Assembly: GCF_900101125.1 (NCBI RefSeq) | Contig: NZ_FNFL01000006.1 | Span: 142,905-206,904, forward strand | Direction of reading: 5' to 3' | Source of the DNA: Sediminibacillus albus | Lineage (GTDB): Bacteria > Bacillota > Bacilli > Bacillales > Amphibacillaceae | DNA: 64,000 bases | In this document: in pieces, positions 44,596 through 53,642 of the stretch | Numbering within the stretch: position 1 is the stretch's first letter | Layout: every line of letters starts with the position of its first letter | Position numbers and translations under genes: made by a program | The notes under the pieces: model-generated | Told to the model about the DNA's origin: nothing | What the model saw: the letters and a program-made list of their open reading frames with translations, nothing else | Database searches by the model: none

Positions 44596-46821
44596 GTGAG
44601 ATCCATTCGTAATAGAGTACGTTTAATACTGATATTATCCATTGCAAGCATTCTAGTATTAAGCGCATTCGCTATTTATTTTTCTGAAAAACTCGCACAA
44701 TGGGAAGAGGAAAAAGCAGCGGTACAGGAAGCACTTATACATAGCGATGAAATTAGATATGAGATGTCTTTAACTAGACAAAAGGAACAGCAGTTTCTAG
44801 CTTCTCCAAGCGAAGGAAATGCCGAGGAAATGGAGAAGGCAATCAGTACTGTAGAATCTTCTGCTAATACATTTGCCGAAAGCCATAAAGGGTATAAATC
44901 AATAGCTGCTAATTTCACAGCCATTGCGGAAAATGCTTCTGCCTATAAAAAACAAATGGAACCAATGGTTAATATGTACCGGATGGTAGGCTTTAGTAAA
45001 GACGAGGGATTATTGAAGGTGATCACTGAAACATTCAATGAATTCGACAGTCTTGTTCAGGAAATAGATGATCCGCAATTAAATAACGCTCTAATGGAAA
45101 TAAAGCTTCTTGAACAGGAATACATAGAAAGCGGTAACACAGAGGAGGCAGAAGCCAAACTAACTAACGCATCAAGGGCGTTTACAGATTTAATCAAAGA
45201 ATCAGATCTAGAAGAGCAAGAGACTGCTAATATAAGCAGTGGATTACTGAAATATCAACAATCTTTGAATACAATAGCCAATACTCAGACCCAGTCCTTG
45301 GCAATAACTGATTCTTTTTCCAAGGTTGCTGAAGACGTGTCTGCTCAAGTCGATGAAGTGAAAGCAGAGGCTGAATCCATCAGCAGCCACATTTCAGCAG
45401 AGCAGGAGCAGGCTAAAAAGAGCATGACAATTCTATTTGCGACCATTGGCATAGCCGCATTACTCCTCATGTCCGTCATAGGCGTATTGCTTGTACGTTC
45501 TATCAGCAAGTCTATCCGCACGTTGAAAGAAGGGGCACAAACCATTGGAGAAGGTGACTTAGCGTATCGTGTGCCGATTACTACCAAAGATGAGATGGCT
45601 GAATTGGCTCACACATTTAATTTAATGGCTGGAAAAATGGAACAATCGATGCTTAAGGTGAAAAACGCCTCAAGAGTCCTTGGTGATTCATCCACAAATC
45701 TTGCTGCTGTATCCCAACAATCATCTGCTCAAACGGAAGAAGTGAATGATGCCATTAACCAGGTAGCAGCAGGTTCACAAAATCAGGCCTCACGCATCGA
45801 TGAAAGCACACAACTAATTGAAGCCGTAACAGACGCTATTTCTAATACTTCCGGAGCAGCATATGAGATATCCGATGCATTAAGCCTGGCAGAAACAGAA
45901 GGAAATACTGGACTTGAAACGATGAAGTCGCTTGAAGGTACTTCTTCATCATTTATCGGACTGGCATCACATCTTTCTTCAGAAGTAAAAGAAGCAGCAA
46001 GCCAATCAAAACAAATCACCTCTATCGTTTCAGCAATCGAAGAAATTGCAGATAATACAAACTTATTAGCTTTAAACGCAGCAATTGAATCTGCCCGGGC
46101 AGGAGAAAGCGGACTGGGATTTGCTGTCGTAGCTGATGAAGTCAGAAAATTAGCAGAAAGATCTAAACATGAAGCACAGGAAATTCACCAGCTTGTCAAC
46201 CGCATGCATAATCAAATGAATAATTTATCTGCCGAAGCTGGCAAGTTTGATACGTATCAACAACAACAAGCAGAAGCAGTAAATCAAACCAAAGATGCTT
46301 TTCATCGCATTGCTAATCACATTTATGATATGAATGGAAAAATTAATCGAGTAAAGGATTCTATTACTGACGTTAATGGTGTGAATGATGATTTACGAGA
46401 AAAGCTGCGGCAAATTAGTATTATTTCGGAGGAGGCAGTTGCCACGGCCGAGGAAGTAGCCGCATCAAGTGAAACGCAGGCTCAATCGATTGAAGAAGTT
46501 AATCAGGCAGCAGTCGACTTGCAAGGTCTCTCGCAAGAACTCGCAGCGGAAGTCAGTCAGTTTAACCTCGATGAGGCGCATATGGAAATAGAGGATAGTG
46601 AAGAAAGCTTTGAAGAAGAGCCATCAGAAGAAGAAGACTCTTATCTAAATAATGACACGCTTCTTTCCGATCATAATGAGGCTGCTGCCAGTTTGGATAG
46701 TGGACCTGAACTTGAAGAACCTTCAGACATCGAACAAGGAATACCAGCAGATCAACCAGATGAAGATATGGAAGTATTGGAAAGTAACCATTCATCCACC
46801 GAAGAAACAGAAGATAAATAA
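44596..46821 (+). CDS. methyl-accepting chemotaxis protein
   Basis: This transmembrane chemoreceptor has 741 residues. It has TM1 (about 9-29), an extracellular helical sensor domain (about 30-274, no CACHE signature recognised), TM2 (about 275-298), HAMP (about 300-355) and a cytoplasmic signalling domain with the conserved hairpin tip [20 protein letters not shown] (about 480-499) that binds CheA/CheW. The C-terminus is an acidic 65-residue tail rich in Glu, Ser and Asp. I chose the GTG after AGGGGG and a T-rich spacer; the frame extends upstream without a site. No chemotaxis genes are nearby. Confidence 0.93.
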   Translation: MRSIRNRVRLILILSIASILVLSAFAIYFSEKLAQWEEEKAAVQEALIHSDEIRYEMSLTRQKEQQFLASPSEGNAEEMEKAISTVESSANTFAESHKGYKSIAANFTAIAENASAYKKQMEPMVNMYRMVGFSKDEGLLKVITETFNEFDSLVQEIDDPQLNNALMEIKLLEQEYIESGNTEEAEAKLTNASRAFTDLIKESDLEEQETANISSGLLKYQQSLNTIANTQTQSLAITDSFSKVAEDVSAQVDEVKAEAESISSHISAEQEQAKKSMTILFATIGIAALLLMSVIGVLLVRSISKSIRTLKEGAQTIGEGDLAYRVPITTKDEMAELAHTFNLMAGKMEQSMLKVKNASRVLGDSSTNLAAVSQQSSAQTEEVNDAINQVAAGSQNQASRIDESTQLIEAVTDAISNTSGAAYEISDALSLAETEGNTGLETMKSLEGTSSSFIGLASHLSSEVKEAASQSKQITSIVSAIEEIADNTNLLALNAAIESARAGESGLGFAVVADEVRKLAERSKHEAQEIHQLVNRMHNQMNNLSAEAGKFDTYQQQQAEAVNQTKDAFHRIANHIYDMNGKINRVKDSITDVNGVNDDLREKLRQISIISEEAVATAEEVAASSETQAQSIEEVNQAAVDLQGLSQELAAEVSQFNLDEAHMEIEDSEESFEEEPSEEEDSYLNNDTLLSDHNEAAASLDSGPELEEPSDIEQGIPADQPDEDMEVLESNHSSTEETEDK

Positions 46822-46831
46822 TAAACGCGGA

Positions 46832-46870
46832 TAAAAAAAGGAAAGTCCTGAAAGGGACTTTCCTTTTTTA
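46832..46870 (+). terminator. terminator of the chemoreceptor gene
   Basis: AAAGGAAAGTCC / GGGACTTTCCTTT stem followed by TTT. Confidence 0.85.
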
Positions 46871-46891
46871 TTCCTTCGCCAGAGCAATTCA

Positions 46892-47231
46892 ACGGTGCCG
46901 TCCAGCGCCTTCGCCGCTACCCGGGCGAGTCCGCTTTTCTTTGTCCAGCTACTTCGCCCACCGGCTTGACCGCTTCCTGCTCCTCTGTACGATAAGTCAA
47001 CATCGTCGCGTCACTCCGTGTTTCCTTTATCTCCGACGGTGCCGTCCAGCACCTTCGCCGCTACCCGGGCGAGTCCGCTTTTCTTTGTGTCCAGCTACTT
47101 CGCCCACCGGCTTGACCGCTTCCTGCTCCTCTGTACGATAAGTCAACATCGTCGCGTCGCTCCGTGTTTCCTTTATCTCCGACGGTGCCGTCCAGCACCT
47201 TCGCCGCTACCCGGGCGAGTCCGCTTTTCTA
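46892..47231. repeat. tandem repeat, 144/146-bp unit, about 2.3 copies
   Basis: Units begin ACGGTGCCGTCCAGC at 46892, 47036 and 47182; the third copy stops after about 49 bases, right at the 3' end of the lipoprotein gene. The copies differ by a few substitutions and a 2-base insertion (CTTTGTCC versus CTTTGTGTCC). GC content is higher than in the neighbourhood. Open frames through it are artefacts of the repeat. Confidence 0.9.
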
Positions 47232-47741
47232 TTTATATTCGATGGAGTTGGCTATTTTCATCATTGTTGCTGCGTCTTCTTCTAGTTTGCTTTTAGTAGT
47301 AAGCGTGGTGACTTTTACACTTCCTGCTCCTATTTGCAATTCATAGGTATGTTTTTTACCACTTGAAATTTTGATATATCCAAATTTCTCTTTGGATTCA
47401 AACGATTCCAGCATTAAATAGTCTTCGTCTGAGGATGCTTCTTCATAATTTAGTTTACTAGTAGCAAACTCGAGTGGATTATAAAAAAGAATAATCGTTT
47501 GATCTTCATTCTTAAGGATCAAATTACTATTTGTTTCCTCACTAATGCTTATATGGCTGGGAATATACAAAGAGAGATTTTGCAAATCGTTATTCGGTTT
47601 TATCTTCTCATTAGTTAATGCTGCTTCTGCAGCCGTCAGTGCACCATCGAATGCTTTGCTTTCTGCTTTTATACTACAACCAAATAATAAGGTTAAAAAC
47701 AAAACAGAGGCGATCAGCTGACCAAATTTATATTTGTTCAC
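47229..47741 (-). CDS. predicted lipoprotein of unknown function
   Basis: This 170-residue protein has a lipoprotein signal peptide: basic start (NKYKFG), hydrophobic core (LIASVLFLTLLF) and lipobox cysteine in LLFGCS (about residue 22). The mature part is polar; no known domain is recognised. I chose the GTG at 47741 because AGGAGG lies 9 bases upstream. The stop codon lies inside the edge of the tandem-repeat region, so the repeat may have replaced the original downstream sequence. Confidence 0.75.
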   Translation of the reverse strand: MNKYKFGQLIASVLFLTLLFGCSIKAESKAFDGALTAAEAALTNEKIKPNNDLQNLSLYIPSHISISEETNSNLILKNEDQTIILFYNPLEFATSKLNYEEASSDEDYLMLESFESKEKFGYIKISSGKKHTYELQIGAGSVKVTTLTTKSKLEEDAATMMKIANSIEYK

Positions 47742-47956
47742 GTTCTTTCCTCCTGATACTCCAGTTCTATTCATTTCTTCTTATATAATACTATTAATCA
47801 GCAATTTGGCAAGAGCTCATGCTAAATTAATGGTTGGTAACTAACTCCACCTTCCAATGATTCAACAAAATAACCCGCTTTCGAAGTTTACGTAAAATGA
47901 AAGGCCATGATAAAATACTAAATATTATAGAGGAAAAATTGGAAAGGATTGGTGAA

Positions 47957-48400
47957 ATGAAAGATTACACGGTGTATTTAGCTGGACAGATTCATGACAA
48001 TTGGAGAGCTGAATTAAAGGAGAAAACGGCTGAAAAAGGGCTGGCTGTTGATTTTGTCGGCCCTCAAGAAACTCATGAGCACTCGGACGCCATAGGCGAA
48101 AAAATCCTTGGAAAACAGCCCGGAAAGTTATACAGAGATAATGCAGCTTCTGATATCAATAATTTTAGGACTCAAGTACTTATGCAACAAGCGGATTTCG
48201 TTATTGCCCTGTTTGGTGAAAACTATAAACAATGGAACACTGCAATGGATGCAGCAACAGCTATAACTTTAAATAAACCAACGATAATCATTCGGCCCGC
48301 TTCTTTGATTCATCCTCTTAAAGAGTTATCCAACAAAGCAAATGTTACAGTAGAAACGATTGATCAGGCATTAGATATTATCAGCTATCTATATGAATAA
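47957..48400 (+). CDS. ytoQ: YtoQ family protein
   Basis: This 147-residue protein has a conserved core: VYLAGQIHDNWRAELKEK at the start, VGPQETHEHSDAIGE, the central SDINNFRTQVLMQQADFVIALFGE and QWNTAMDAATA. The fold resembles nucleoside 2-deoxyribosyltransferase-like proteins, but the function is not known. I chose ATG 47957, 9 bases after AAAGG, because it gives the B. subtilis YtoQ length (148) and N-terminus; the frame continues 20 codons upstream without conservation I recognise. Confidence 0.9.
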   Translation: MKDYTVYLAGQIHDNWRAELKEKTAEKGLAVDFVGPQETHEHSDAIGEKILGKQPGKLYRDNAASDINNFRTQVLMQQADFVIALFGENYKQWNTAMDAATAITLNKPTIIIRPASLIHPLKELSNKANVTVETIDQALDIISYLYE

Positions 48401-48488
48401 AAGAAATGGACGATTTATTATCCCTGCGTGGATTAGAGCCCAAGGAAAGCTTTAAAAAGAGGTTGGGACAAAAGTATAGTTGCCAAAG

Positions 48489-48545
48489 CAAAAATCGAAC
48501 GATAATTCGAAATCTTAGGATTCGAGCTCGTTCGATTTTTCTTTT
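48489..48545 (+). terminator. terminator of ytoQ
   Basis: AAAATCGAACGA / CGTTCGATTTTTC with an inner ATTCGA pairing. Confidence 0.75.
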
Positions 48546-48638
48546 CTAATGCTTAAGATAACCTGCGGACAAAGTGACAACTCTATTTTTTCCTTCTAAC
48601 CAAGGTTGGGTGCTTAAACTTGCGCAGGCAAAATACTC

Positions 48639-48843
48639 CGCTTTCCGTGGGCACGGTTCCTTTTCGAGTCTTCAGACTCGTGCTGTTTCCACTGTAGTCT
48701 ACGTATTCTGCTGCGCTGACAGAGCTGTTGGTTGAAAACAGTACGCAGACTTTCATGGGAGGAAATCCACGGATACTCCTGCGGGAGGGCAGGCCTCGGT
48801 GAGACCCTGCACGAGGAGGCTCACCAGCCGCCCACGGAAAGCG
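48639..48843. repeat. large palindromic intergenic element of the Bacillaceae type
   Basis: CGCTTTCCGTGGGC (48639-48652) and GCCCACGGAAAGCG (48830-48843) are perfect inverted 14-mers around about 180 bases containing smaller palindromes (GAGTCTTCAGACTC) and the common ACTCCTGCGGGAG motif. Similar dispersed elements are widespread between genes in Bacillaceae. No coding signal is present, and the remainder of the 48401-49024 gap is empty apart from the ytoQ terminator. Confidence 0.75.
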
Positions 48844-49024
48844 TAGTGTATTTCCGCAGCGCAGTACTAGTGCTTTTCCGATACTATTAAGGAATCACCT
48901 ACTGTTACATCGCCATTTACACCCCTGCATCATCAATCGAATGCTTGAAGATGGCCCTTGAAACCTTCATTTGCTGTTATCTCCGATTTTTGTAAGTGGT
49001 TGTATGTTATATGTCACAACCACT

Positions 49025-49525
49025 TTATTTATTGTAGTCATACTGTCCTTTTAGTAATTTCATAACGTGAGTAAACATTTCTTCACGGCTCACTAATTCG
49101 TTCGTGAAAATTCCTACAGCTCCCTCTTTCTTTCGGACATCTTTCCTTTTGACATATTCATCCATCACTTCGCCTAGTTCGATACCTTTTTCTAACTGTA
49201 CCGCAACTTCTTCCGGAAGAGGTATCCGGGCACCACTTGCCAAGAAAGTATCGCCATCGCCGTTAATCAATGCACCCCAATTACAAAGAAAGAGCTCATC
49301 GTTAAGTTCCATGACTCCACCTTCAAGACCAATACCAATAGCCCCCTGATTGATTGAAGCACATTTGCGGGCTCTGTTCACTGCCCCCTCCATCGTCTCT
49401 TCGTCGGAGTATGGCTGCAGAGAAACTTTAGAAGCAACGTCTACTTCCACTACCTCAGCATCAGGAAACACATTCCTGACAGATTTTGCTTTTGCAGGGT
49501 TCAATGAACCAATATATATTTTCAT
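49025..49525 (-). CDS. DUF84 family (inosine/xanthosine triphosphatase-like) protein
   Basis: This 166-residue protein of the YjjX/DUF84 family has members that hydrolyse ITP and XTP to keep non-canonical purines out of nucleic acids. The N-terminal IYIGSLNPAKAKSVRNVF motif, the acidic SDEETMEGAVNRAR and the IGIGLEGGV segment are typical. It lacks the C-terminal part of longer YjjX proteins only slightly. I chose the second ATG (49525), 9 bases after AAGG. It follows ytoP on the same strand, 73 bases downstream. Confidence 0.85.
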   Translation of the reverse strand: MKIYIGSLNPAKAKSVRNVFPDAEVVEVDVASKVSLQPYSDEETMEGAVNRARKCASINQGAIGIGLEGGVMELNDELFLCNWGALINGDGDTFLASGARIPLPEEVAVQLEKGIELGEVMDEYVKRKDVRKKEGAVGIFTNELVSREEMFTHVMKLLKGQYDYNK

Positions 49526-49598
49526 CTCTTTCATCCTTCTCTCCCTATCTTCCAGACAAATCCCCAGGCCGGCAAATGGTTGCTAGTCTGTAATTTAT

Positions 49599-50666
49599 TC
49601 AGCCGCGTTTACGAATTTGTTCCACAGCAGCCTGATCTGTTGATTTAACTAATTTTACAATCAATTCCTTAGCAGCTGCGTAATCATCGACATGGATGAT
49701 AGATGCATGAGTATGGATGTAACGCGAACAAATTCCCACAACCGCTGAAGGAATACCTTCATTAGAAATATGAACTCTGCCAGCATCTGTGCCGCCTTGA
49801 GATATAAAATATTGATAAGGGATTTTATTCGATTCGGCAGTGTCCAAAACAAACTCCCTCATTCCATGATGGGTAATCATCGATTTGTCAAAAATACGCA
49901 GTAACGCTCCTTTGCCCAGTTGTCCAAATTCCTTATCATCTCCTGACATATCGTTAGCCGGCGACGCATCCAGTGCATAGAAAATATCCGGCTGGATCAT
50001 ATTTGCAGCAACCTGAGCACCGCGAAGCCCTACCTCTTCCTGGACAGTAGCCCCTGAAAACAATTGATTAGGAAGTTTTTCATTCTGCAATTCCTTTAGC
50101 AGTTCAATAGCCAGACCGCAACCATAGCGATTATCCCATGCTTTGGCAAGGATTTTCTTTTCGTTTGCCATGGGGGTAAAAGGAGTAACTGGTACAACTT
50201 GCTGGCCTGGCTTAACTCCGATTCTTTTTACATCCTCTTCATCGTCGGCCCCTATGTCGATCAGCATATTTTTTTGTTCCATCGGCTTCTTTCTTTGTTC
50301 TTCCGTCAAATTATGCGGAGGGATTGATCCAATGACTCCAATTACCGGACCATTGTCAGTCATTATCTGTACTCTTTGGGCTAATAGAACTTGTGACCAC
50401 CATCCGCCTAATGGCTGAAAGCGAAGCATTCCGTTTTTGGTTATTTGGGTCACCATAAAACCAACTTCATCCATATGTCCGGCAACCATTACTTTGGGCC
50501 CTTGTCCTTCTTTTACTCCGAATACCCCGCCGAGCCTATCCTGGATAATTTTGTCCGAATATTTATCTAATTGTTTTTTCATAAACGCTCTTACCATATG
50601 CTCATTCCCTGGAGCGCCTTGCAATTCTGTCAATTCGCGGAATAAAGAGAGTGTTTCGTTATTCAT
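49599..50666 (-). CDS. ytoP: M42 family glutamyl aminopeptidase YtoP
   Basis: This cytosolic di-metal aminopeptidase of the M42 family has 355 residues. It shows the metal ligands in [12 protein letters not shown] (His/Asp, about residues 62-73), [15 protein letters not shown], the catalytic glutamates in [11 protein letters not shown] and the C-terminal GGTDAGRVH. It resembles tetrahedral aminopeptidases. The ATG start follows TTGGAGGG. The order ytoP-ytzB-ytnP is as in B. subtilis. Confidence 0.95.
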   Translation of the reverse strand: MNNETLSLFRELTELQGAPGNEHMVRAFMKKQLDKYSDKIIQDRLGGVFGVKEGQGPKVMVAGHMDEVGFMVTQITKNGMLRFQPLGGWWSQVLLAQRVQIMTDNGPVIGVIGSIPPHNLTEEQRKKPMEQKNMLIDIGADDEEDVKRIGVKPGQQVVPVTPFTPMANEKKILAKAWDNRYGCGLAIELLKELQNEKLPNQLFSGATVQEEVGLRGAQVAANMIQPDIFYALDASPANDMSGDDKEFGQLGKGALLRIFDKSMITHHGMREFVLDTAESNKIPYQYFISQGGTDAGRVHISNEGIPSAVVGICSRYIHTHASIIHVDDYAAAKELIVKLVKSTDQAAVEQIRKRG

Positions 50667-50846
50667 ATGTATCCCTCCAACTTTGTTTGCCTACTGCCCT
50701 TATTGTATCGAAACTAAACCGGTGTTTCCACAAATTATACTTTAAATGGAGCACGAAGCCTTTTATTAAATTGCTTCATAATATTTTCTATTTTTTGCTG
50801 TTTCAGGTATACTACAATTAAATTCAAAAAATCCGAGGTGACTAAC

Positions 50847-51161
50847 ATGAACTGGAAAAGAATCGCAATCGGTGCTGGTATTGGCGCTGTAGCAGGTTAT
50901 TTTGTTTTACAGCAGCTTGACAACCAGCAAAAAGTTACACCTGAAAAAGCATTGAAATCTGCGAAAGAGGCATTTAAGCAACAAGGTCCTATCAGTGGTT
51001 CGTGGATTTATATGAAGCCTGAAGAAATGGAGAAAAACGGTCTGACCTATACAGTTTACCGCGGTGGAATCACCAGAACAATTGATGGACAAAGTACCCA
51101 ATATGAATTCAAGGTAGACGCAGAAACAGGTTCTATATTAGATGTCGCACAATCTGCTTAA
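50847..51161 (+). CDS. ytzB: PepSY-domain small membrane protein (YtzB-like)
   Basis: This 104-residue protein has an N-terminal hydrophobic segment (IAIGAGIGAVAGYFVL, about residues 6-21) and an extracellular PepSY-like domain (ALKSAKEAFKQQG, EFKVDAETGSILDV). PepSY proteins are thought to bind or inhibit proteases or bind metal; the role here is unknown. I chose ATG 50847, 8 bases after GAGG. It has its own terminator. Confidence 0.8.
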   Translation: MNWKRIAIGAGIGAVAGYFVLQQLDNQQKVTPEKALKSAKEAFKQQGPISGSWIYMKPEEMEKNGLTYTVYRGGITRTIDGQSTQYEFKVDAETGSILDVAQSA

Positions 51162-51176
51162 TACAATCGTAAATCG

Positions 51177-51208
51177 TAAAGGACTGGCTATCAGCCAGTC
51201 CTTTTATA
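51177..51208 (+). terminator. terminator of ytzB
   Basis: AAAGGACTGGCT / AGCCAGTCCTTTT stem with a 3-base loop. Confidence 0.85.
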
Positions 51209-51230
51209 ATTATGTACCATCCGATAATCC

Positions 51231-52085
51231 TCACTCATATTCGTAACGTGTTCTTTCTAATTGATCTACAATTTCCCCATCAGCATTAAACTTTAAAGCC
51301 CGATAATAGGCATCATGGTAAAAAGTATACCAAGCATTCCTTTTAAGGCCTTCTTCCATCCATTTCTTCTTCTGATGGACAGAACTAACAGGAAAATCAT
51401 CATAGGCTAGTACCCATAGGACATTTTGATGGGCATGGGTTGGCATAAGATCGGCCATATGGATGAACATATCTTCGCCATCCTGGAAAGTGATAATAGC
51501 ATGCCCATCACTATGCCCGCTCGTATGGATCATCTTTAAACCCTTACAAATCGTAATTTCTTTATCATAAGGTACAAAAAGGTCCTCGATCGGCTTCCAG
51601 TTATTCTCCCAATAAGTATTGGCAGATCGGATATTGGGGTTTTTCATTTCCTCCCATTCTGTCCTGCTTACATAGATCGGCACGCCAGGAAAGGCGGCAG
51701 TGAGCTCATCTCCATTCCACTTCGTTAAGCCGCAGGCATGGTCAAAGTGCAAGTGGGTCATCAATACCGCATCAATATCTTTGCCAGTTAATCCCAACGC
51801 TTGTAATGAAATCTCGATCTTTGACTCTTCTGCGACTCCAAAGTTTCGTATTTGTTTATCGGACAGTTTCTTGTTGCCTATACCTGAGTCGATTAAGTAC
51901 CTTTTATCCTCTACTTCTATCAATATCGGGTCGGTTCTTAACTCAATTTGGTTTTTTTCGTTATGCGGATACTTCCTGCTCCATAAAGGCTTCGGCACCA
52001 CTCCGAACATAGCACCGCCATCAAGGTGGTTTACACCTCCATTTAACCAGGTTAGTTTAGCTCGTCCTATAGTAAGTGTTTCCAT
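51231..52085 (-). CDS. ytnP: MBL-fold lactonase/hydrolase YtnP
   Basis: This 284-residue metallo-beta-lactamase-fold hydrolase has the metal motif HLHFDHACG (about residues 110-118), HTSGHSDGH and a later MADLMPTHAH. B. subtilis YtnP has lactonase activity on acyl-homoserine-type lactones and streptomycete signals (quorum quenching); this protein matches in length and position. No signal peptide. The ATG start follows GGAGTGAG. It lies 15 bases downstream of trmB. Confidence 0.9.
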   Translation of the reverse strand: METLTIGRAKLTWLNGGVNHLDGGAMFGVVPKPLWSRKYPHNEKNQIELRTDPILIEVEDKRYLIDSGIGNKKLSDKQIRNFGVAEESKIEISLQALGLTGKDIDAVLMTHLHFDHACGLTKWNGDELTAAFPGVPIYVSRTEWEEMKNPNIRSANTYWENNWKPIEDLFVPYDKEITICKGLKMIHTSGHSDGHAIITFQDGEDMFIHMADLMPTHAHQNVLWVLAYDDFPVSSVHQKKKWMEEGLKRNAWYTFYHDAYYRALKFNADGEIVDQLERTRYEYE

Positions 52086-52100
52086 CTGCTCACTCCTTTT

Positions 52101-52748
52101 CTAGCTTTCAGGAAAATATGCCTTGCAACGATAAATCGGATGTCCTTTTTGTGAAAACTTTTCTTCATATTCGGTCTCTACATTCGATGGGTCTTGATAA
52201 CTATGCAAATCAAGCAGTACTTCATCTAGTATCAAGCCGTATTTAGAAAAACTAACTAACGAATATTCAAAAAAGACGCGGTTGTCTGTCTTTAAAATAA
52301 TTTCTCCATCATCCTTTAATATCCCTTTATATTGCTCCAAAAAAGTATGGTAAGTTAATCTTCTTTTTTCATGCCTTGTTTTTGGCCAAGGATCAGAGAA
52401 ATTTAAATATATTTTATCGACTTCATTTTCACTAAATAAGTCGCGCAAATCTTTGGCATTCTCATTTATCAGCCGCAGGTTGGTGCTATCAGCGTCTTTT
52501 GCCTTTTGGACGGCACTTACAATAATGCTTTTAGCCTGTTCAATCCCGATAAAATTAATATCCTGTTGCTGCTGTGACATGCCAGCGATAAACTGGCCTT
52601 TGCCAGTTCCTATTTCTATATGAAGAGGATGATTGTTTTTAAACACCTCTTGTTGCCACTTGCCCTTTTGTTCAAAAGGATTCTGTACGACGATATGGTC
52701 ATTTTCTCTTAAAAAATCATCTGCCCATGGTTTATGTCTTAACCGCAA
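52101..52748 (-). CDS. trmB: tRNA (guanine-N7-)-methyltransferase
   Basis: TrmB makes m7G46 in tRNA. The 215-residue protein has the SAM-binding motif IEIGTGKGQFI, the conserved NFSDPWPKTRHEKRRLT (about residues 110-126) and a C-terminal TEYEEKFSQKGHPIYR. I chose TTG 52748 because AGAGGAG lies 8 bases before it and this N-terminus (RLRHKPWADDFL) aligns with the B. subtilis enzyme (YtmQ). The frame continues upstream without conservation. Probably co-transcribed with ytnP. Confidence 0.95.
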   Translation of the reverse strand: MRLRHKPWADDFLRENDHIVVQNPFEQKGKWQQEVFKNNHPLHIEIGTGKGQFIAGMSQQQQDINFIGIEQAKSIIVSAVQKAKDADSTNLRLINENAKDLRDLFSENEVDKIYLNFSDPWPKTRHEKRRLTYHTFLEQYKGILKDDGEIILKTDNRVFFEYSLVSFSKYGLILDEVLLDLHSYQDPSNVETEYEEKFSQKGHPIYRCKAYFPES

Positions 52749-52944
52749 TTTAGTTGCTCCTCTCGTATTTGCCGTATAAAACTTTACCATTATTTCAACA
52801 AAAACAAAAGATATTAGCAAATATTAAGTATAAACGAGCATACTGTCCTAATTCGGCTTATATATAGAAATAATCGAGGTAAATTTTATTATAGCTCTAT
52901 AACCATGATATACGATGGCTGACAGAGGCTGATAACCATTGGAG

Positions 52945-52958
52945 TGTAATCGCTTACA
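52945..52958 (+). promoter_or_regulatory. perfect cre-like site upstream of small membrane peptide gene
   Basis: TGTAATCGCTTACA matches the CcpA cre consensus TGNAANCGNWNNCA at every fixed position and is nearly palindromic. It lies 50 bases before the start of the 57-residue gene, downstream of any likely promoter, which suggests repression. Confidence 0.7.
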
Positions 52959-53008
52959 GGTGTACGATTAAGGTCGTGCGATAAAAAACGCAAATCAACA
53001 GGAGTGAA

Positions 53009-53182
53009 ATGAATTTGAAATTACTAACCGGTATAATAGAAACGATGGTATTAGCTGTATTCTCTGTAATGTTTGCTGGGTATGCATTGTTTATCTACCC
53101 ATTCGAAAAACTTAATGAAAAAGCAAACAGAGAAGTTAAAGAGAAGCAAATTAAATACTCACCACAAGTTGAAAAAGCCTAA
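53009..53182 (+). CDS. 57-residue membrane peptide, unknown function
   Basis: A short gene with an AGGAG ribosome-binding site 4 bases before ATG; a TTG two codons later has better spacing (10 bases). The product has one transmembrane segment (IIETMVLAVFSVMFAGYALFIY, about residues 9-30) flanked by a short N-terminus and a Lys/Glu-rich C-terminal tail (EKLNEKANREVKEKQ). It is followed by a near-perfect terminator and preceded by a cre site, so it is a self-contained transcription unit. I recognise no family. Confidence 0.7.
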   Translation: MNLKLLTGIIETMVLAVFSVMFAGYALFIYPFEKLNEKANREVKEKQIKYSPQVEKA

Positions 53183-53231
53183 GCACTTTTAAACAGGTCA
53201 TATATCTTCTGATAATTCCTCTTAGACTAAT

Positions 53232-53286
53232 CAAAAAAGGACTGGATGCGCTATTTAATGTAAATAGCGCATCCAGTCCTTTTTCT
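53232..53286 (+). terminator. strong terminator of the small peptide gene
   Basis: A 20-plus bp perfect stem (AAAGGACTGGATGCGC / GCGCATCCAGTCCTTT) with a 3-base loop and TTTTT. Confidence 0.9.
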
Positions 53287-53351
53287 GTGAGTATTGAAGA
53301 AATGAATAAATACTGCTGGGGACGGAATAATAACTGAAAAAAGGAGATGTT

Positions 53352-53642
53352 ATGATGGCTCCGAATGTGCAAAATCAATTAAACCTTCTTTATGACTTGC
53401 TTAGCGAACAATCCGAGGATTGTTGCGGAAGTGTTTCAGAATGTCAGCAAATCCAAAGATTAGTTAAGTCGATGATGGCAAAGCAATCCATTGATGATCC
53501 CCTATTGCAGCAGTTATTGCCTGATATTTATAACTATGGACGGCAGGGAGAGCTTGTTCAAAATTTAGACAGCCATATTGAGTCTCATCGGGACAGCCTA
53601 CAGCAATGGGTTGATGCCATTAGTCCTTCCACCTTGCAGTAA
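53352..53642 (+). CDS. ytzH: YtzH-like protein
   Basis: This 96-residue soluble protein is rich in Gln and Leu, with a Cys-Cys pair followed by a third cysteine (SEDCCGSVSECQQ, about residues 22-34), conserved in the YtzH family of Bacillaceae. The function is unknown. Two ATGs stand at 53352 and 53355; AAGGAG is 5 or 8 bases away, so the second may be used. Its 3' end overlaps the convergent ytmP by 23 bases, with no terminator between. Confidence 0.85.
   Translation: MMAPNVQNQLNLLYDLLSEQSEDCCGSVSECQQIQRLVKSMMAKQSIDDPLLQQLLPDIYNYGRQGELVQNLDSHIESHRDSLQQWVDAISPSTLQ

Noticed and set aside
46941..47346. Plus-strand frames of 60-92 codons
   Set aside because: They are translations of the tandem 144/146-bp repeat and read the same peptide several times; no start signals.
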